Shown: positions 22,756 through 35,292, numbered from the stretch's first letter. The stretch is 64,000 nt of DNA from Hymenopus coronatus (GCA_030762935.1 CM060890.1:63676765-63740764); one strand, 5' to 3'. Numbers and translations: made by a program. The notes: a model not told the origin generated them from the letters alone.

Positions 22756-23685
22756 ATTACAGAGTAAGTGAGTAAGTAATAGTTGAATGTTTTTCTTATT
22801 TTTATTTATTTTATTTGTTATATGGCACTGATCCTATTATTTTCTCGGTTTCCTCTTCAGAACATAAGCGGATAAGACATTTTCTCACCGCGTCCAAGAA
22901 AAATATCGTCAAACTCTTTCGGTTCTAACATGGCATAACGTATCTGATATATGTACAGCAGTGTCACGCTTGCAAAAAAATAAGTACCTCTGCAAAGTAC
23001 CATAAACGGAAAGTTTCCCATTGGCCATCAGTGTTGCACGGCACGTTGGTTTGATACTGCCGTATTTGTTAAGCCATATTTTCTCGTGAACAACTGTTAC
23101 GCTTATCGTAATAGTATGGGTGTTGGAATTCAGGCGCATTATTTGAAGAAGAAAGATAAACATTTCCCTTTTGTTACACCGCCCCGGGTAGCAGAGCCAG
23201 ACGGCGAGTGTCAGCAGATAGCATCGATAAATATACGTTAGGGACAAAACAGAAGTTTTCCTTGTGGGCTTTCTCTCTAGGCGCGATGTCATCTTTGCAC
23301 AGTGTCTATTCTTTACAACAGCAGTCTATTTCTCTATCTGCTGGGAGTTGAGTTTCATGTTCATGCTAGAAGAGTGGGTAACATTCCTTACAAGAACTGT
23401 TGTTCAAATCTTGAACGTATTAGTTTTAATTTTTTTATCATGGTTTATGGCATAATTAAGTACAAACACATTCCAACTTCTAATGTACTGTCTGGCGATG
23501 AGAAGAATGCAAGTGAGAGTTGTGAAGTACGGGGGGGGGGGGGGGGGGCTTTAAATGCTCATCCGCAACCTAGTTTGTTTAAAACAAGTAATTTCTGGCA
23601 CCTCAAACTCAGATTTTACAGCAGATTTCATTTACACTTCATTTCTTGTTTTTAATAAGTTTAAATATATCATCAAGAACTGTAT
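22756..23685. other. unassigned region with poly(G)
   Basis: Contains an 18-base G run at 23531-23548. Short overlapping open frames near 22909-23655 show no recognisable domain. Confidence 0.4.
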
Positions 23686-23689
23686 TAGA

Positions 23690-23790
23690 CTGGCTCTATG
23701 GTGTGGCGATTAAAATACTAACGCGAAAATCCAGAGAACCCAAGTTCGAATCCCACTAGAGGGTGGGGATTTTTATTTCTTTAGCTAGGT
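23690..23790 (+). repeat. tRNA-like SINE head
   Basis: TGGCTCTATGGTGTGGCGA (A-box region) and CAAGTTCGAATCCCA (B box) are spaced as in a tRNA-derived SINE, followed by GTGGGGATTTTTATTTC. Confidence 0.5.
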
Positions 23791-24425
23791 TTATTAACTA
23801 TCCTGCGATACTGTGAAAATATGAATGAGGATCCAAATAGGGTGTGTGAATGTGAGTATGTGTGTGTGTGTGTGAATTTAATTGAATAATAAAAAACAAC
23901 AGCAACCGTAAGGTGAATTATCATTTCTGAAAAGCAATTGTTCCTAAGGTTCCACCAATATGACCGAGATGTTGAAGCCAGCATATAAGTTTAAGCCTTC
24001 CCCTACCCTTCCAAATGATGTTTTGCTCAGGTAGCGTTTACGCTTCCTTATGGTGTTACATTCAGATGTATTTAAAACTTTAACCAAAAGAGTTCAATAT
24101 TAAATATAAAGAACTTTTCCTAAGCTAAACGTAAATATTAGGACGTAAATATTTTAGAATTTCGTGATTGAGTACGTTACAAAGTTAAAAGAACGAAGCT
24201 ATTTAAAGATGGTGAGCTGGTATTTAGTGTTCATGTTTCATGTAGGTGAAGAGGTTTAGTAAAGACTGTCCTAAAAAAAAAAAAAAGGCCTATTAAAAAC
24301 GTCGAGTATTGAAAAATGTAAACCAATAATAATGTACCTATACATATCCATTTGAAATACATTATGAGTATTTAAAAAGAGACCCACATACATAATTTAC
24401 TGTGTAGTAAGTTCTTTCCTTCTCT

Positions 24426-24690
24426 CTCTCTAATTGTTTATACGTTAGGTGTACAAACTCTTCCGAATGAAAAGGCCTTCACAGGTGATTCACAAAAGGG
24501 TCAATATATTGCTTTTATTTTGGCATTAAATGCTTAACTATGTGATATTTAAATAAAACTCTGAGATATTAAACAATTCCTGGTTTAGTTTGTGGTGTAG
24601 AAATGTCCTTGAAACTTTTGCTCATGTTTGTCACTTACTGAACTTATCCACAATTTATATTTTGATTCATTCTGTTCTCATACACACACA

Positions 24691-24743
<53 letters not shown>

Positions 24744-24812
24744 GTGTTTCTTTGTAAAGAAAATCGTCTTTAGATTAAGAGGTCTCAAAACATATATGTA
24801 AATTGTCGACAA
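24426..24812 (-). mobile_element. family H copy 12, both ends missing
   Basis: Internal part only. Family landmarks for the GGCCTTC/ATTCTGG region are on the left. A long (AC)n tract (24682-24742) lies at the GT site. TTAGATTAAGAGGTCTCAAAACATATATG then leads toward the head, which is cut off at about 24812, next to the mariner fossil. Confidence 0.7.
24682..24742. repeat. (AC)n microsatellite
   Basis: About 28 AC units with one AAAC interruption, at the internal simple-repeat site of family H. Confidence 0.95.
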
Positions 24813-24827
24813 TTTTTTTTCCGTCCG

Positions 24828-25350
24828 ATGGGACTGTCTTTGCGCGGATTCGCCGGATGCAGCTCGTTTTGATTATTGTTTGATTTCCGGAGTATAATAA
24901 CGAATCCAGGTCTCATCCATGGTAATAGCTCAACACAGCAGGTCTTTAGGAATTCGTTTAAAAAGCTCCAAATAAACTTTAGTTGAAAGCCTCACCCGCT
25001 TGTAGTTCCACAAGAGCAATCGTGGCACCTATCTGGTCGAATTTTGTATTTCCAATTTATCATGCAAAATAGAAATTTCCGTCCCGTCGCTATACCTATG
25101 GTCTCTGCCGCTATGGGAACTTACGTTTTTCAGCGACAATCATATCCTGGACTTTTTTCAACGATTTCCTCGATAACCACTTCTGCCGAAAGTCCAGGGC
25201 ACTGCTCATCAAAACGTACTGTATGCTTGACCTGGTTTAAAGTCGCCGAAAGCTCCCCATAATTTTATCTCCTCGTAAGTTTTCCCACCCAAAAGTAAAA
25301 GGCGAATTACTGCAATCTGCACCTTTTTTCCATTTTAGCGAAAACATGTT
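24828..25350 (-). pseudogene. mariner transposase fossil, 3' truncated
   Basis: Reading on the minus strand from about 25340: KVQIAVIRLLLLGGKTYEEI resembles the mariner N-terminal helix-turn-helix. Then come EEIVEK and VQDMIVAEKR in the second DNA-binding region, ISILHDKLEIQ and LFKRIPKDLLC. MDETWIRYYTPEIKQ includes the first catalytic Asp context (mariner DETWIHHYTPE), and the copy stops soon afterwards. Multiple frameshifts and stops occur. The second and third Asp motifs are absent. Confidence 0.85.
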
Positions 25351-26195
25351 CAATGGCTAATTGAAATGGCTCTCAAAACCAAAAGTAGAGATTTAATTAT
25401 TATTTAATTTATTTAATTATTATGGAAAAATTATTTTTTCAGGTTCTATATGATTTATATTCCTGATTTAGTCATAATGAAAAAAGAGTTTAGCATCTTC
25501 CCGCCAAAACAAGTAAAAATTAAATTAAATATACGAAATTCATTTTTATTTATCGTACAATCCAAATTAAAAATATAATTTAATCGCCCAAAAATTAATA
25601 TTCATGCAATATTAATAAAGAAACATCTCCTACTCGATTTGATAAAGTAGTTAACGTTACTAACCTATCAATCAATCAATACCAAATTTGTTTGGCCACG
25701 TATAACAAGTACACATCTTACGATACTTAATAGAATCGACATCGTATATTTGATTCTTAAGGCTATGAGAATGTTAATTTAACAAATCTCTTAATGTGCT
25801 AAGAAATATTAAACCAGAAACTACTCATATTTTATATATCACTCAACAACCTTTTCTATGCCAGTGGCCAGTGAGAGGTGACCAGTGATACGGGGCAAAG
25901 TTATGTGGAATAGGTTTAGTTCATTATTTAATTTGTCGACTAGCGATAACAAACTGAATGTGCATGCAACAGCTATCTTGTTAATAACCGGTCATCTACT
26001 GCCGAAAATGACAGTTATTATACTGTCGAAAGTGTAAGGTCTTGACTTCCAATTATATCTAATTCCATTTAATTTAGTTTATTTTGTCATGCAAACATTC
26101 TACTAAATAGGTAGCAATATTGTGTCAGATATTTCACGTTGGCAATGTTTAAGCATGCTTATAATGTTAACTAGCCATTTGTAGCTTCTTTTTAT
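25351..26195. other. AT-rich unassigned region
   Basis: No repeat landmark or coding signal recognised over about 0.85 kb. Confidence 0.5.
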
Positions 26196-26197
26196 TA

Positions 26198-26995
26198 CTT
26201 TCTCTCTACATACTATGTACATAAGTGTATAGAGAAGGTATTGTATTACACAAAAATTCTATACCGACATTCCACCGCAAATACACGTTTTGAGACCCCC
26301 TGAATCGAAAAAATCATTTTTAGAAAAAGGTCAGAGCGTGTATGTGGACAGCAAAGCTCAAAAACGAAAAGCAAACTTGCTATTTAAGTTTAGTAAATTC
26401 CAAGGATGCGATACAAAGATTTTCAAGAAAATCTCCTTAACTCAAAACTACTATTTAACGGAAATTTTTTCGAAAATTTTGATTTTCTTAAAAATGACCA
26501 ACAATTTTCATTAAAATATCATATATTAAAGATAGTTACACGACAAATAAAATAAATATCTTGAATTTTCAGGGAACAGCCTTTGAAGGCCTATTATTCT
26601 AGCTGAAATTTTCTGATTTTATGCATAACTAGTAAACCGTAAGAGATACACAAAGGATGTGGACCTCGTTAAAACACATGATTTATATATCATATACGAT
26701 TTTTTTTTTCTAGCCGTTTCAAAGATATTCCTTGGTTTCTGCTTTAAAACACTTATAATTTTCTCACATGGGAATTTATCTACTCCAGGACATTCAAAAG
26801 AATTTTAATCACACTGCAACCAGCTTTCAAAAGATTTGACTATGCTACTCCCTCATTTCACTTCTACATATAAGAAAGCAAGTAATAAGAACCTTTCTGG
26901 TATTTGTTTTCTCATTAGCATAAATTAGGAACCGAGTAAACTTTTTAACAATAATTTGTTACAGAGATGTAGAATAAAGATATTTGATGTTTTTT
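26198..26995 (+). mobile_element. family H copy 13
   Basis: Head at 26198-26243, very short simple-repeat site (GAGCGTGTATGTGG), complete body, eroded tail (GTAGAATAAAGATATTTG) followed by T7. About 800 bp. Confidence 0.85.
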
Positions 26996-27161
26996 TAAAA
27001 TGTTAGCCAGCGAGCTTTCAGCATCATTGTTTAAAGATGAATGGTGTATGCGAAATTAAAGGTGTTACAAAAACAGTATCCTTTTAATACTATGGTTGCA
27101 AAGTAGACTAATGCAAGAGTAAAAATAATTTGCTCTTAATCCTTCTAGTAATGTTTTTTTT

Positions 27162-28042
27162 TACTTTCTCTATACGTACTATGTACACAGTGTATAGAGA
27201 AGGTATTGTATTGCACCCAAAAATTCGATACCGAGATTTCACCAGAAATATATGTTTTGAGACCCCCTGAATCAAAAAAAACATTTTTAGAAAAATGTCC
27301 GTGTGTGTGTGTCTGTCTGTCTTTCTGTGTGTGTGTCTGTGGGCAGCATAGCTCAAAAATGAAAAGATCGTTAAAAACCAAACTTGGTATTTAAGTTTAT
27401 CTTCCAAGGATGCGACACGAAGATTTTCAAAAAAATCCTCCCATCGCAAACTACCCTTTACATGGAAACACTTTTGAAAAGTTTGATTTTCTTAAAAAAG
27501 CTCTAACGATTTTGATTAAAATCTCGTATATTTAAGATATTTACTTGACAAACAAAGTATATATCTTTAATTTTCTGGGAATAGCTTCTGAAGACTACTT
27601 TATTCTGGATGAATTTAACGGATTTTTGCATAACTGCTAAACCGCAAGAGATGGACAAAAACTTACCACACAGAAAATGTAGAAGATATTAAAACACACA
27701 ATCTATGTTATATACATTTTTTTCGTGGAGTTGATCGTTTTTAAGATATTCCTTGTTTTTAGTTTCAGCTTTGAAAATCATACTTTTCTCATACGGGAAT
27801 TAGTCAACTCCTGTCCATACAAACAAAGGAACTTCAGTCACGTAGCAACCAGCTTTTGACTATGATTTTAACCTGTAGTACCCTTATTTCGCTTCTACTT
27901 ACAAGGAAGCAAGTAATAAGACTATTTCTGTTAATGTTTTCTCAATTAGCAGGGAGTAAATAGAAGCCTAAGCTTTTTATTAATAATTTCTTGCAGAGAT
28001 GTAGAGCAAGTCATGTGAATGGAACACATCAGATTCTTTTTA
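27162..28042 (+). mobile_element. family H copy 14, full length
   Basis: Well-preserved copy. The head hairpin CTATACGTACTATGTACACAG sits behind a T8 run. GTGTGTGTGTGTCTGTCTGTC is at the simple-repeat site, and the tail GTAGAGCAAGTCATGTGAATGGAACACATC is followed by T-rich DNA. Good for building a consensus. Confidence 0.9.
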
Positions 28043-31000
28043 TTTGGAACTTTAGTTAGCGACTCCACAGTACTGATACAGTGTGTCGGTTGTCAGCCCT
28101 GATTACTTGCATGCGAACAGAAAGAAACTTGGCCAGAGAGCAATGACAGAGAATATGCGAGAAGCACGTGAGAATTATTTGAACATGAGCAGATTAGCAG
28201 GATTTGTGGGGCCTATGTTTAGGAAGAGAGCTCAATGAAACGTGCGCTATTGTATTTTACTAAATTTTAGAGAACCTAAATGGATCAATTTGAAAATGCC
28301 ATATTCATAGCGACAATGTGACGACCTCACTAAATCAAAAATTCGCTTACTCAACCACGTGCACGATAAATTCATGAACTAGCAAAAATCTTCAAAACAT
28401 ATACGCCTGAAATGCCTGCAAAAACTGAGGTGTCTGAATCAATACCCAGTTGTTTAACGACCTGTAACAAATTACAGTAAACGATGTTAACACCAATTTG
28501 TCTTAGCAACACCATCTATTTTGAAACAAGGATTCTATTGAACCGCTCTCGTACACAGGTACAGTTGAAGTTAGCATTAAAAAATTCTATACGTTTCTCG
28601 TAGTGGAATTATATTTCAATTTTTAAGCGCTGTTCCTATCATTTACTACCGATAATTGATACATAAATTGGTAGAAATAACCTAAATAAGTGGCCAATGC
28701 TATTAATATTCTAGCCTAAACAGCACTTGTGTAATTAATTTGAAATGGATAGCTTTATGCGAGTTTTAGAAGATAAAAACATGTCATATATTTTTAAAGA
28801 CTTCAGTCAGCATAAGCGAACATCAAATAATTCAACATCAGACGTAACGGCTAAGACATCCTTTATTCTCTTTAATAATCAAACAAACTTCTTTTAAATT
28901 TGGAATTTTCGTTACTCGCTGATATAACATTTTTTTCTATAACATTATTTTCATATTTTCTTAAACGGTTTTCTTTCTGTCTCCATAGGTGCTGTGGTAT
29001 CCATGCGCATGAAATGTACATTCAAAATAATTTGCATACAGAGGGCAATGAAACCTACCACGCAGCCCTCTGGTGTCCGGAGCGAACACCATTCCCTTGG
29101 AGCAAGACTCCACGTCATCTGTCCGGCACAACCCCACGCCACGACTAGAAGTACACGTGAAACATAAAATTGAATCAGAATGAAAGGAATCGTAATTGAA
29201 GAAAAAAATCATGAAAAGGGTAAGTTCAGAGTAGGCATCGGGAATCCAACTTTGGAGTATACGCCTCATTCACTACTGCGGACCAGTTCGCTCGTTCTTA
29301 TGTGTTGGTAAATAGTGCGGTAAGATCCAATAATGCCCACCTCTGTGGACTGGGGAGGTAGTGCGTCTGTCTTCATGTGTGGCTTGGAATGAGTAAACGG
29401 GATACGATTTAGTTTACCGAAGAAAGATCGGATAACTCTCAGCCTCCAAGTTCATATCTTATTACAGCCATTTCATTCTTCTCTGCAGATTTGATTTAGA
29501 AAGGACATTAACTACCATGGAATCTATGAGTATAAAAATAAACTAAAAAGTATTACAATGGAACCAATGCTTTTATTTGTTCTTAAAAGTTTGAATTTTG
29601 GGCAAAAATTATTTTTTTGGGAGGAAGGGCTTTTGTTTAATTTTACTTTCAAAGGAACAAAAACGTCCAGCACATCCATTTATCTTCGTTTTCACTGTTT
29701 ATAATTAATATTTACAGCATTAACCCTTAAAATGCATGAAATTAAAAAGTTCGCAATTCAGTTTTCGTTATATTCTTCTACAGCTTTATATCGCATAGAC
29801 AAAAAATTTAAACAAATAGAAAAAAATCACAATTTAGTACGTCTACCAGCATGATATAAATAATCATAAGCCTGGTAATTAATAGGACAGTATAGTCTAA
29901 TTCCACACGAACTATTTTGTTCTGATGGAATTTTCACTCTATTTTTTGAAATTTTAAGCACAAGTTCTTAAAACGTTTCGGACATTAAATAGACATGTGG
30001 GTATCGGTATAAAACTTCATTCGTATTTTTGTTTAGAAGTGAAATGACACATTTATAATTGTTTTTCTGAAAAAAAAATCAACATATGAACCATCCTTAC
30101 CTTTAAGAAAGGGATAACTAAAACTCCACCCTTATAATTACTAGGTACTTAATTTTTACGTTTCCATCATTCGGACTATTTCTAAATGGTAAAAAAAAAA
30201 CGGTATTTTTAAATGTATATTTGAAAAAAAAATTAAAGATCCGAATTGATCTGAGTTGCATATTAAAGAGAGCAATGACGTATATTTCTATTTAATTCAT
30301 TGAACATCGGGTAAACCATAGCTGTCAGCAGAGAGGGTTCCCTTATGCAACGAAATTATACATGAAGACCACCTTTCTGTCAATATTAAACAAAATAAGG
30401 ATGGATCTTGTCGAACTACTCTCAGGTTTGAAATCGCCATCATGAGTGCTAAGTTGAAAACATTCATTTCAAAGTCTGAAAATTACCCGAAAACTTTATC
30501 TAGAGATTATCTTGTAGTTATTACAGTATCTTTACCGCTGTAGAAGAAAGATGAAAAGATGTTTATTGCTTACGGATAGCGTGCGCTCACTGGACTAGTT
30601 TTCTGGAGTTCTTTTTATTTTAACAATTAACGCCCTTTATCGAATACCTAGATCTATAAGATGATGGATTATTGATATGATCGCAAAACCAGAAGCGCTA
30701 ACCGAAAGGCGAAATCTATTCTTTAAGATAAGAGAAAAAAAAAAGTGAGGAAAATAAAATACTAAACAAGCCACTTGGCACAAGAATGCTTCAAATTGCA
30801 CTCTTCCCGTACAATGCCCAAAGCCATCAATTGACTTGCTTCTCTGTGGGCTGATCTTTTGCATTTTAAAATAAAATTCAAGCATACATATAATTAATTA
30901 CAGTTTGCCCCATCGAGTTGCAAATATCTCTCTGTCTTTCAATGTGACCATTGTAACCAGTCTTTACGAAAGCACTTTCTAAAACCACCCTCAACATTTC

Positions 31001-31296
31001 AAACAAAAACCCTAAAGCGAATATGTAGTTATTTTAAGCTGGAAACTTAATTAGGCCAACGAATTTTATTTAACTTTGGAAAACTTATACTTGGGTAAAC
31101 ATCGGGATTCCTCCAAAAGCTACAGAATCTGTGGCTCTGATCCAACACGCAAACATTCAGGAGGGGCAGATTAACATTTAAATATGCCTTATGAAATGCG
31201 TTTAAACTCCAAAAGAAATATTTACATTCCCTTCTTTTCCCTCAAGGGCCGCATTTTGGTGGAATTTTTGACCGATTCGTTGGATACTATCATAAA
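28043..31296. other. 3.2-kb region without recognised repeats
   Basis: The longest stretch here without a recognised mobile element. Mostly AT-rich. A pyrimidine tract ending in CCATAG at 28988 precedes a GC-richer 160-bp segment open in two plus-strand frames. This could be an exon but resembles no family I know. Nothing else is assignable. Confidence 0.4.
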
Positions 31297-32658
31297 TTGG
31301 ATGCTATCTGATTCTCTATATCGCTGTAACAAATTATTATTAAAACTCATATTCTTCTATCTAATGGTAAGGATAATGATAATTTATTTCACCATTTGGC
31401 GAACATGCAATTCAATAGGTTTCGTCAGCAAGTCATTAAAATGCATCTATATTTAAATATTCTTGTATGTTGTAAAAATTAAGTTCCTTAATTCTGTTTT
31501 TTACACTAATTTTAAAAGAACTTGCATTTGCAATTTGTCTTATATTTAAATGTAGTTTATTATAAAATTTCATTCCAAGATAGAGATGAGAGTTAACAGA
31601 TTTCTTAACCGAAATTTAGGAGCTACCATATTATTTCTACACCTTGTATAATGGTTATGTATATCAGAAAAAAATAACTCATCTTTCTTTTGGAGATGAA
31701 TAAAATTCAAGCATGCAAATACATACAAAGATGCCACAGTTAAAATTCAAAATTCCTTAAAAATAGGTGCACAATATTGGCGAGAATTACAATTTTTTAT
31801 TATTCTGAGAGCCTTATTCTGGAGCAAAAATACTTGATTGGCTTCCCCACTGCTACCCCAGAGCAAAATACCATAGTTTACTTCATATAATCGAGATAAA
31901 CATGAGAAAATTTCTTAATTACTTGCTTCCTTGTAAGTGGAAGGAAAATAAGGGAATACACTAGGCTAAAACGAATATCAAATCTCTGAAAAGCTGGTTG
32001 CCATGTGGTTGAAATCCGTTTTTATGCAGGCCCAGGAGTTTACAACTTTTCGTGTGAGAAAAGTTCAAGTATTTTAAATCTGAAACAAATAGCAAGCAAT
32101 ATCTCAGAAATGGTCAATTCTAGAGAAAAAAAAAAGTACATGGTATAAATTGTGTGTTTTATCGTGATTTACATTTTTTGTGTAGTAGGTTCTGTTTAAC
32201 TCTTACGGTTTACTAGTTACGCAAAATTCAGCAAAATTCATTCAGAATAAAGAGGTATTTAGATGCTATTACCAGAAAATTCAAAATATACATTTTATTT
32301 GCCATGTAAATATCTTTAATATAGGGGTATTTTAATAAAAATCGTTACAGCCATATTTGAGAAAATCAACATTTTTGCAATTTTTTCCATGTAAGGGTAG
32401 TTTCAGGTGGGAGGGACTTTTCTCAAAATCTTGTGCCACATTCCTGGAAGATATTAGACTTAAATACCAAATTTGGTATTTTACCAACTTTTCGTTTCTG
32501 AGTTATCGTGTTCATAGACACACGGACCTTTATCCATTTTTTTTTTTAGATACAAGAGACCCTAAAACGTGTATTTACGGTGAAATCTCCGGCGGATGGA
32601 ACGCAACACCTTCTCTATACTCTCAAAAACATAGTACGTGTAGAGAAAGTAAAATACG
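31297..32658 (-). mobile_element. family H copy 15, with a LINE inserted in its tail
   Basis: The tail-proximal piece CTGTAACAAATTATTATTAAAA with ATATTCTTCTATCT lies at about 31323-31360, left of the LINE. The rest resumes at about 31893 with ATCGAGATAAACATGAG and runs to the head hairpin (ACGTGTAGAGAAAGT, about 32650). The simple-repeat site is reduced to CACACGG. Confidence 0.8.
31363..31892 (-). pseudogene. CR1/Jockey-type LINE ORF2 end, 5' truncated
   Basis: The minus strand is almost continuously open from about 31880 to 31452. It begins YGILLWGSSGEANQVFLLQN, then KALRIIKNC, CAPIFKEF, LTVASLYVFACLNFI and DIHNHYTR. It ends near the normal terminus (KNRIKELNFYNIQEYLNI, stop at about 31453). 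This is the region C-terminal to the reverse transcriptase palm in CR1/Jockey-type LINEs. Only one in-frame stop and one frameshift are visible, so decay is light. The non-coding 3' part (31363-31450) contains TGAAATAAATT. 5' truncation and placement inside family H indicate target-primed insertion. Confidence 0.85.
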
Positions 32659-32807
32659 ATGGAATGAGGAATTGTGTGGTGATTACTCCGGACAGAAACT
32701 TTACAGCGAAATGTATGATAAAACGTTCTAAAATCTCTGCAGTGTAACAATTTATCTATCATACATTGTATATGAGAACCAGGAAGTGTGATTACTCTTC
32801 TTTTTAT

Positions 32808-33528
32808 TCTGTCTACATATACAATGCATATGTATAAATATCTGGTACAGAAGGTATTGTATTCCACCCAAAACTTCACTGTTGAGGTTTCATCGTAAAT
32901 TTATGTTTTGAGGTCCTCTAAAACTAAGAAAAACATTTTTAGAAAAAGGTCCGCGTGTGCATAGTTCAAAAACAAAAAGACCGTTAAATATCAAATTTGT
33001 TATTTATTTTTAGTATATTCCAAGGGGGCGAATGTTTTCAAGAAAATCCCCCACCCCAAGCTACCCTTTACATGGATAATGTTTGAAAATATCTCAAAAA
33101 TGCTTAACGATTTTGATTAAAACGCCGTATATTAAACATATGCAATGACAAATAAAACATATATCTTGAATTTTCTGAGAGTATCGTTTTTCGAAAACTG
33201 GTAAACCGTAAGAGATAGACATAAACTTACTGCACAAAATATATGATATTGGTTTCAATTTTAATCAATTTAAACTTTTCTCAAACAGGCCATCTTTCGT
33301 TTCATATCTTTTGGTTTACTCCTGGTTGTGGAAAGCAAACCGAATTACAGTTGTTTCACATAGCGACCGGCTTTTTTTTTTTTTAGCCTTATTTTTCTCC
33401 TACTTACAAGAAAACCATATAACTATTTTTGCTAATGTTAATTCGATTTTCAGATGTAGATAAAGGAATGATATTTTGTAACAACAGTTTGTAGAGAAAG
33501 TCATGTGAATGGAGCACATCAGATTTTT
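32808..33528 (+). mobile_element. family H copy 16
   Basis: Diverged head (ATATACAATGCATATGTAT), almost no simple repeat, body partly deleted, intact tail GTAGAGAAAGTCATGTGAATGGAGCACATC plus T7. Head to head with copy 15, 150 bp apart. Confidence 0.8.
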
Positions 33529-33835
33529 TTCTTCGCAGACGTATGAATCCCAATGGGCGAGCTATTGGTCTCAGATTCATAATCATTTCCACTAGACGGT
33601 GTCAAACACCAATCTTCTTCAGATTCGTTAATGTGGATCAAAAACAGAGTGCTTTAAACGTAATTTACGATGCTGTAAAAGTAAAAGTGTAAAACGGGCC
33701 TTTCTACTATTTTATACATTCCTGCTATTCATATTTCTTTATTCGTAATAGATGCACATACACATTATTCCGGTTCAAATATATATCAGGTGTTTTTCCT
33801 ATATGGAGCAAATTCATTTTTACGCCCATTTTTTC

Positions 33836-34482
33836 GTCCTCCGTGGTGTATTGGTTACCATGCTAAATTCATATACCCAAGGTCGCTGGTGGTCGTCTCC
33901 TTAGCGCGGTGGTAGCGCAGCTGCCTACCAAGCGGGAGACCTGGGTTCGATCCCCAGTACCGGCGTGGGGATTTTTCCCCCGCTGGGAGACCTGGACCGG
34001 GGTGCACTCAGCCTCGAGAGGTCCCTGGGGGGCCAATTGAGGAGCTACTTGATGGAGAAGTAGCGGCTCCAGGTCGTGAGGACCGCATTAACCGGCCGGG
34101 AGGGGCTCGAGGCGCTGACCACGTCTCACCCTCCAATACTGCACCCCATCCATGACGTCTGGATTGGACCGAGTTGGGGGACGCAGCGGCCGGGCGGTAG
34201 GCCAAGGTTCTCCGTGAGCTGTCGTGCCATGGAGTTAGTTAAGGTCGCTGGTTCAAAGCCGATGGAAGACGATTGATTTTTTCGGGCGTAAAAATCTTTA
34301 GCATGGCTTCCTTCGGAAGGGAAGTAAAGCCGTGGGTCCTGTGTCGTAGATTCACGGCATGTAAAAGAACTTCAAGCCTGATAGAGAGGCCTCCGAGCAA
34401 AATTAAGCGGTCTTTCACGCCTAATATAGAATGGGACGCTGAGAACCATAGCAGTTAAAGAGCGTCCATAAACAAAACTCCG
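33836..34482 (+). mobile_element. SINE-B copy 5, split by SINE-C
   Basis: Head at 33836-33890 (CGTCCTCCGTGGTGTATTGG). The body from 34241 carries the B box (CGCTGGTTCAAAGCC), TTTTTTCGGGCGTAAAAATC, the CCTTCGGAAGGGAAGTAAAG centre and the 3' end GTTAAAGAGCGTCCATAAAC. The two parts join exactly when SINE-C and one target copy are removed. Confidence 0.9.
33891..34240 (+). mobile_element. SINE-C copy 1, full length, 12-bp target duplication
   Basis: A GC-rich 350-bp tRNA-derived SINE. The D-arm-like GCGCGGTGGTAGCGC (A box) and the T-arm CTGGGTTCGATCCCCAG (B box, perfectly paired stem) form its head. The body ends CGTGCCATGGAGTTAGTT. AAGGTCGCTGGT flanks it perfectly on both sides (33879-33890 and 34241-34252), typical of LINE-mediated retroposition. 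Close similarity to the copy at 39553 suggests recent activity. Confidence 0.92.
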
Positions 34483-34485
34483 TTT

Positions 34486-35061
34486 ATATATTTATTTATT
34501 TTCGCCCAATCATTCAACAGGTAAAACTCTTGCGGACTATGACAAACCCGATAATCGATGATGTGAAGGCCGGCCACGATTAATGCATGGCAACTTATGA
34601 TGTTCCATTATAACGATTTGTAAATAGTGGTAGCGCGTTCTGTAACTATCCGCGAGTTCTACAATATACATATGCATTTAGCGATGCTGCATCTAACAGT
34701 AACAGAAAGTGAAACATTTATCTGCCTCTCCTGAGTGTTTGCTTGTCAGTCCTGGTTTATCTGTGATTTATCTATATGTAATGCATAAAATGTTATATTG
34801 CATAAATGATAAGCGCTCGAATATGTGATTTGACAGGCAAAAATTCAGTCGGCTATTGGCTACCCTGAGTTATAGGCTTGTGCCTCATTTACTCATACGA
34901 TCGGGCTGCCCTCAGCCTGCCAACTGCTCGTGTCGTGACGCAAACGATTTCGGTCGCACAACAATGAATGATGTGACAGAGTATAATTTTTAATGGTCTG
35001 TTTCTTCATGTAACAGCTGGTATGGATACCTGAGTGTTGCACTACTGCTACAAAGTTTCAA
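34486..35061. other. unassigned region
   Basis: No recognised coding or repeat feature. Confidence 0.45.
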
Positions 35062-35292
35062 TTAATTCACATGACTTTCTCTAGCTGTTCCACATAAAAC
35101 TATTCTTATAAAAAATATTATTTTATCTACATCATTCTATCGAGATAAACATTAGCAGAATTGGTCTTATTACTTGCTTCTTTGCAGGTAGAAGAGAAAT
35201 AAGGGAACGCACTAAGCAAGCGATAGTTAAATCCTTTAGTCTTTCTCATACGATGAACCAATTATGCAACATTCATCCAGAATAAAGCAAAG
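35062..35292 (-). mobile_element. family H copy 17, tail fragment
   Basis: Inverted tail (TTCACATGACTTTCTCTAG near 35068) through ATCGAGATAAACATTAGCAG. A deletion then joins it to the ATTATGCAACATTCATCCAGAATAAAG landmark, where it stops. Confidence 0.75.

Noticed and set aside
27108..27449. Open frames with Thr-His or Cys-Val runs (also at 5839, 20394, 45606 and others)
   Set aside because: These are translations of family H and its (GT)n site, recurring in many copies with inconsistent frames.
28989..29148. Possible exon after a CTCCATAG acceptor
   Set aside because: Two different frames are open over the same bases and neither resembles a known protein. No matching donor or neighbouring exon could be supported.
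33891..33965. Genuine tRNA gene at the SINE-C head
   Set aside because: D and T arms pair well but the acceptor and anticodon stems do not, and the unit continues into a SINE body with target duplications.
34008..34276. Ala/Ser/Pro-rich frames on both strands
   Set aside because: They lie inside SINE-C and reflect its GC-rich composition.
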